DNA of 62,438 nt. Source: an uncultured Eubacteriales bacterium. GTDB lineage: Bacteria > Bacillota > Clostridia > Christensenellales > Aristaeellaceae. A program made the position numbers and the translations under genes. The DNA lies in NCBI GenBank assembly GCA_902801165.1, contig CADCHI010000007.1, positions 81,302 through 143,739 on the forward strand. Reading direction: 5' to 3'. The first letter of the stretch is position 1. Each line of letters opens with the position of its first letter. The notes below the pieces were generated by a model. The model made no database searches, was not told where the DNA came from, and worked only from the letters and a program-made list of their open reading frames with translations. Shown here piece after piece: positions 59,029 through 62,438 of this stretch.

Positions 59029-59359
59029 TTCCGTAGACGTCTTCCGCCTCAAGCCCCTTCAAATGTGGTCCTACAAAGACCGCTGAGATCCTGCTTGAAG
59101 CATGCGCAGAAACAGACACGTGCATCTCTGACTTTTGGTAGAACCATCCACAAAGCCCTTGAGACCCTCGACATCGCTGAAGCACTCGCATTCGCAAGAC
59201 GGACAAACTCTTTACAATCAAAGCCTATTTCAAGTGATGAAAACAAACAAGAGGACATCGGATATCTCCGCTGCCCGCTCTTTTCACTACCAATGGATCT
59301 ACGATGCTTATTGCTTATTATACGGTCTTTGGGATCGACCAAGCTCCTTGAATTTCCAT
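59029..59359. other. Gene-free or decayed stretch
   Basis: Overlapping open frames exist on both strands (for example 59065-59376 plus) but none has a ribosome-binding site or a recognisable pattern. I see no confident feature; it may be degraded coding DNA of the element. Confidence 0.4.
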
Positions 59360-59857
59360 TTATTCCTGACGCTTGACTATAATGGACATTCCTTTCCCTT
59401 CATCATCAGACTTTATTCTTATCCCTTCGACTTTCTCGGCTAGAAGCGCTTCAAGATCCTTTGCAACTCGCCTCCACATCTTTTTGTTAGCAGGTTTCTC
59501 CTTGTTACGGTGATTGGGATTGGCTGGGGTAACTGACATGATATTTGCCAATGCGGCCCACTCTTTCGCACTAAAACAGTTACTTGAAAAGTCATATCCC
59601 TCTAAATACCAAAAATAGGCATAATACTGGATCTCCTGTCTATCATGAAAAAAGCCTTTCCAAGCTTCTGGCTGTGATTGCTCACGAATTTTTGTTATGG
59701 TGGAGATAATCTGGTTTTCAAAGTGCTCTAAGGCTTCGGAATATGTAATCTCATCCCTTTTGCGCTCTTCTGCTTTTTCAAGTTTTTCTCTCCTTGCTCT
59801 TTCTGCTTTTCTCTTCTGCGCTTCGCCCAACCAGTGGAGTCTCTTCGCAATTTCCAT
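59360..59857 (-). CDS. Hypothetical protein with basic coiled-coil N-terminus
   Basis: 165 aa. AGGAGGGAAG precedes the ATG at 59857. Residues 8-60 are highly charged and probably coiled-coil (AQKRKAERARREKLEKAEERKRDE). The middle has aromatic-rich YYAYFWYLEGYDFSSNCFSAKEWAALANIM and the end is mixed charged (KGMSIIVKRQE). Not recognised. Lies between the excisionase module and the right island repeat, on AT-rich DNA. Confidence 0.6.
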   Translation of the reverse strand: MEIAKRLHWLGEAQKRKAERARREKLEKAEERKRDEITYSEALEHFENQIISTITKIREQSQPEAWKGFFHDRQEIQYYAYFWYLEGYDFSSNCFSAKEWAALANIMSVTPANPNHRNKEKPANKKMWRRVAKDLEALLAEKVEGIRIKSDDEGKGMSIIVKRQE

Positions 59858-60020
59858 GGATCTTCCCTCCTGAGATCGAAATGTTTCAAATTCACTGCAT
59901 GTAGAAGAACGTTGCCTAATAAGATATCAATGTCCATGCCAACTCTTGATCCAGACTCATTCATAATCTCCCCGTCTGTTATCGATTCTGTTGTGATTAT
60001 TATAATAGTCTTGAGCGGCT

Positions 60021-60246
60021 TTACCGATTTAGGGTTTTCCCAATGTCTCATACACTACTCCCACTTCAAAAGGAATGCTCGTAGAAAAAGATTTGTAATG
60101 CGTGGCCTCGTCCGATTTTGCTCCATTCCAGCATATACCGAAGACAATTTCTATAATTCGAACTGTCGTGTCATCCTCATTCCGCCAAGATAAACAAGAA
60201 GCCCCGGACAGTTCCGTGATATGGCGGAATTGTCCGGGGTTTTTTA
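60021..60246 (+). repeat. Island-flanking repeat, right copy
   Basis: 226 bp matching 49293-49525 in the same orientation with the same landmarks and the same terminal hairpin (CCCCGGACAGTTCC / GGAATTGTCCGGGG, then TTTTTT). Differences are point changes and a few small indels (for example ATAGCTCATACTCATAC against ATGTCTCATAC). Duplicate ends of this kind fit element boundaries or a recombination hot spot. Confidence 0.85.
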
Positions 60247-60311
60247 ATATTTTGCTGTGCTAATGCACGACATGACTTTCAGATTATTAATGGATTCAAG
60301 AGCATCGGGGA

Positions 60312-60941
60312 CTAAACCATCCCTCTCTCAATTCCATCTCGGATAATCATTTCCAAGTATTGCTTCTGTGATTTATCCCCGATATCTGAAAACACTGCAT
60401 TGTAAGCTACCAGTGCTGTGCGCACATAGTGACTGTTCTCCTCAAAGAGCTGCCGATCGATTGGAAAGCCATGATCGTCAGCAAACTGGCAGCAGAAATG
60501 GATGGTTGTTCTCGTATTGCCCTCTCGGAAAGCGTGGATCTTCCAGAGCGCCGCAAGATCGCGAGAGAAGTACTTGGTCATTTTATTGAGATCATACTTC
60601 CCCCACGGGCGCCTACGCATTGCTCCAAGAACATCAGCCAGGCGCTTTCTGATATCAGGATAATCCGTGTATTCCACAGAGAGCCCGCCCAACGCCGGCT
60701 CTTCCTTCACGATATTCATCTTCCGGGGTTCCCCGGCCCAATCATAAAGATCCTGAAAGATGTACCGGTGAAAGGCCAGATAGTGCCGCACTCCATAGTC
60801 TCCTTCTATGGAGTTTCTCGCCAACTCCCTCAGACGCAGCGAAGCGAAGTCAGCCTCGGCATCATCCAGATCCTGCTGCGTCGTAAGATTGAACTTATTC
60901 CTCAGGATCGTGGTACCAGGCAGCACATACGGATCAGTCAT
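60312..60941 (-). CDS. Fic domain protein (AMPylase toxin)
   Basis: 209 aa from the ATG at 60941, which overlaps the antitoxin stop. Fic core motif is HAFREGNTRTTIHF (about residue 140), with the catalytic His, Phe, Glu, Gly, Asn and Arg kept; Pro is Ala and the last Arg of the long consensus is Ile. The flap HRYIFQDLYDWAGEPRKMNI is typical. Class I Fic proteins transfer AMP to target hydroxyls and are blocked by a small antitoxin, here the preceding gene. Confidence 0.9.
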   Translation of the reverse strand: MTDPYVLPGTTILRNKFNLTTQQDLDDAEADFASLRLRELARNSIEGDYGVRHYLAFHRYIFQDLYDWAGEPRKMNIVKEEPALGGLSVEYTDYPDIRKRLADVLGAMRRRPWGKYDLNKMTKYFSRDLAALWKIHAFREGNTRTTIHFCCQFADDHGFPIDRQLFEENSHYVRTALVAYNAVFSDIGDKSQKQYLEMIIRDGIERGMV

Positions 60942-61128
60942 CAGCTTCACCCTTGGCCTTGTATTTCTTGTCTAAATACTTCTTCAAGTCCTGAGTGGTG
61001 GCCTTCCCCTGCTTTTCCAATTCAATATACTTCTTGAAATCTTCCGTCGGCTCCAGACCGTCCACCTTGATCAGGCCTATGGCATAATCCCATGCCTTTG
61101 CAACGGACATCTCTGTCATATCAAACAT
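60934..61128 (-). CDS. VbhA-like antitoxin of the Fic protein
   Basis: 64 aa. The segment AWDYAIGLIKVDGLEPTEDFKKYIELEKQGKATTQDLKKYL matches small VbhA-type antitoxins, whose helix carries (S/T)xxxE(G/N) with the inhibitory Glu. Here the motif reads LIKVDG, Asp instead of Glu and no Ser/Thr four residues before, so inhibition may be weak or use another contact. Overlaps the Fic start by 8 bp, giving coupled expression. Confidence 0.8.
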   Translation of the reverse strand: MFDMTEMSVAKAWDYAIGLIKVDGLEPTEDFKKYIELEKQGKATTQDLKKYLDKKYKAKGEADD

Positions 61129-61573
61129 CTCCCGTGATTTACTATGCTCATTTTACCACAGAAAGCAATAGAAGGCAAATGCTTTCAAATCAAAGATTGC
61201 AATAATCCTCTGGGTAATATACAAGACAATTTGCATTTCCGCAAGAGTATCATGAGCTTACACTTTTTTTCTTCGGTTTGATTTTCGCAGGGATTATTGA
61301 AATTTGCGTCTCATAAATGGTTCTTTCCTTCCAATAAAGGAGTGTTTGAACACTCTAAACACTTCTCGTCTTGAGACCAGGCAATGATTAACTTAATAAC
61401 TCTGTTGGTATACCTTCCCACATTCTAGATATTATTACAACAGAGCTGATCAGTATTCTACCAAAAAAGTCGCATCGTGAGTTGCGGAAAAGATGCATCA
61501 GTCATAGTAAACCCCAGGCTCTAAAAACACGAATTGCCCCGAAAACGTAGTGCTTTCAGGGCTTTTCTAATGA
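61129..61573. other. Gene-free stretch
   Basis: 445 bp of AT-rich sequence with stops in all frames and no recognisable RNA or repeat. A weak hairpin with AGTGTTTGAACACT lies near 61340. Nothing else seen. Confidence 0.5.
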
Positions 61574-61816
61574 TTAGTGGGTTGTGACGTCAGCTGTAGA
61601 TATCACCACATCGTTTTGCGGTGGCTGGTAACAGCAAATCACTTGTATATTGCCATCTCGAGGCACTTTACATTTTGCGCCAAATTTTAACAATGGTGAC
61701 ACTGGCTTCGGTCCATTAGCCAGGCCCTTTCCATTAAGAGCTTGACCTATAATCCAATACGAGCTGACAATTGTACATCGTGCCTTGATCCTTGCTCCAT
61801 CAACAAAATACACCAC
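61574..61816 (-). CDS. Small hypothetical protein or gene remnant
   Basis: 80 codons from a GTG at 61816 without a ribosome-binding site (VYFVDGARIKARCTIVSSYW..). No family recognised. It lies 40 bp downstream of the larA-like gene on the same strand and may be a remnant of a partner gene or a chance frame. Confidence 0.3.
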   Translation of the reverse strand: MVYFVDGARIKARCTIVSSYWIIGQALNGKGLANGPKPVSPLLKFGAKCKVPRDGNIQVICCYQPPQNDVVISTADVTTH

Positions 61817-61856
61817 TGTAATTATTCACAGCTTTCCGGCATCCGGGCTCACCTTT

Positions 61857-62438
61857 TCACACTGACCATGATTCTTGCGGCAACTCTCCTTTTCGAATCC
61901 ATGGCAGTGTCGAGCCGCCATAGGGCATAGCCAATACCGTCGCTTTCGGTCCATGTTTCCGCAGCGATTCATCAAGCGCTGCCTGGACGGAATGCGCAGG
62001 CTTCATGAAGATGCGCTCGACAAGATCGTCCTCCAAATCGCTCACGAGTATGATCTCCGCCTTTTGCATCACCATTGCGATTGCCGCAGCTTTGTGACCG
62101 CCCAGTTGAAACTGCTTGCCGATGCGCTCGATCATGCTTTCCGGAGTCGGCGCGGAGAGCATCCATTCCTCGAACACCTTTTGACCCAATCCTTCCCAGC
62201 AGCTTCCGATCAGTATGATCGTTCCGCCCGGCTTCACCGCGTGCTTGGCATTATCCAATGCCTTTTGCGTCTGGTACAGATTCAGATCTTTAGGGGCGCC
62301 GCCCTGGGAAACAATGACGATGTCCGCCCTTTTATCAATCTCCTTGTATAATGTATTTGGGTTTTGAGAGGGGCCCATACCCTCGAAAAGACTTGTTCGA
62401 TTACCGCAAATGTGCGATAATTGAGCCATTGGGCGGAG
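61857..62438 (-). CDS. LarA/DUF2088 family protein, C-terminal part (partial)
   Basis: About 193 residues of the C-terminal half of a nickel-dependent lactate racemase-like protein; the 5' part is beyond the right edge. Typical pattern: RADIVIVSQGGAPKDLNLYQTQKALDNAKHAVKPGGTIILIGSC, then EGLGQKVFEEWM. In LarA the nickel-pincer nucleotide site is mainly N-terminal, so activity cannot be judged here. LarA homologues are broad and may racemise or epimerise other 2-hydroxy acids. Confidence 0.85.
   Translation of the reverse strand, partial: LRPMAQLSHICGNRTSLFEGMGPSQNPNTLYKEIDKRADIVIVSQGGAPKDLNLYQTQKALDNAKHAVKPGGTIILIGSCWEGLGQKVFEEWMLSAPTPESMIERIGKQFQLGGHKAAAIAMVMQKAEIILVSDLEDDLVERIFMKPAHSVQAALDESLRKHGPKATVLAMPYGGSTLPWIRKGELPQESWSV

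Noticed and set aside
59065-59376. 103-codon plus-strand ORF, also 59135-59443 and the antisense 59049-59342
   Set aside because: No ribosome-binding site, mutually overlapping on both strands and no recognisable pattern; treated as decayed DNA.
59728-60051. 107-codon minus-strand ORF upstream of the 59360 gene
   Set aside because: It overlaps the well-supported 59360-59857 start and the island repeat; the N-terminal part is derived from the repeat.

Overview
The window looks like a chromosome segment of a GC-rich member of the Clostridia (Firmicutes), most likely a fibre-degrading gut or rumen anaerobe. Reasons: Gram-positive-type promoters (TTGACA-17-TATAAT) and strong AGGAGG ribosome-binding sites; a murB-whiA-HPr(Crh-like) operon; a DUF4867 gene; CUT1 sugar ABC transporters without their own ATPase; a GH120 beta-xylosidase beside a GH3 enzyme; and strongly G/C-biased third codon positions over the first 48 kb. 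The genus cannot be fixed from sequence alone.

Region 1 (1-13 kb) is carbohydrate uptake and degradation: an AraC regulator and an LplB/LplC-type permease pair read leftward, serS, then a rightward operon of sugar-binding protein, two permeases, GH120 and GH3 that fits import and hydrolysis of xylo-oligosaccharides. A small palindromic mobile element lies inside the leader of that operon. Region 2 (12.4-29.2 kb) holds housekeeping genes: a VanY-like carboxypeptidase, an ABC-F ATPase behind a probable attenuator, purA and purB separated by a repeat-bounded four-helix-bundle gene, a ROK kinase, a metallophosphoesterase, a promoter-to-terminator non-coding RNA of about 240 nt, an orphan parB, murB-whiA-crh-like, an MBOAT acyltransferase, a secreted protein, DUF4867 and an L,D-transpeptidase.

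Region 3 (29.2-39.8 kb) is a coherent nucleoside and SAM by-product locus. Leftward: ahcY, purine nucleoside phosphorylase, MTA/SAH deaminase and mtnA. Rightward: a BMP-type nucleoside ABC transporter (binding protein, double ATPase, two permeases). It closes with a class II aldolase. Together these encode every step of a plausible deaminase-type dihydroxyacetone-phosphate shunt for methylthioadenosine and 5'-deoxyadenosine.

Region 4 (40-49.2 kb) has an ACT-domain protein, an Ogt methyltransferase, two ADP-ribose-processing proteins (an ADP-ribosylglycohydrolase/macro fusion, and a macro protein with an extra C-terminal domain), flavoproteins, a Gfo/Idh/MocA oxidoreductase, a secreted repeat protein and NudC.

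Region 5 (49.3-62.4 kb) is accessory and visibly more AT-rich. Two copies of a 230-bp repeat in direct orientation (49293-49525 and 60021-60246) bound about 10.7 kb. Inside are a truncated acyl-CoA dehydrogenase joined to a truncated oligopeptide ATPase, a sigma-54-type regulator with degraded ATPase motifs, the tail of a BREX defence system (C-terminal pglZ plus brxL) fused to a truncated integrase, and a phage-type regulator/excisionase switch. Outside the right repeat are a Fic/VbhA pair and the 3' part of a larA-like gene. Across the window, four loci carry degenerate tandem heptamers in inverted arrangement; the one between purA and purB carries the four-helix-bundle gene, and these form the most unusual repeat system seen.
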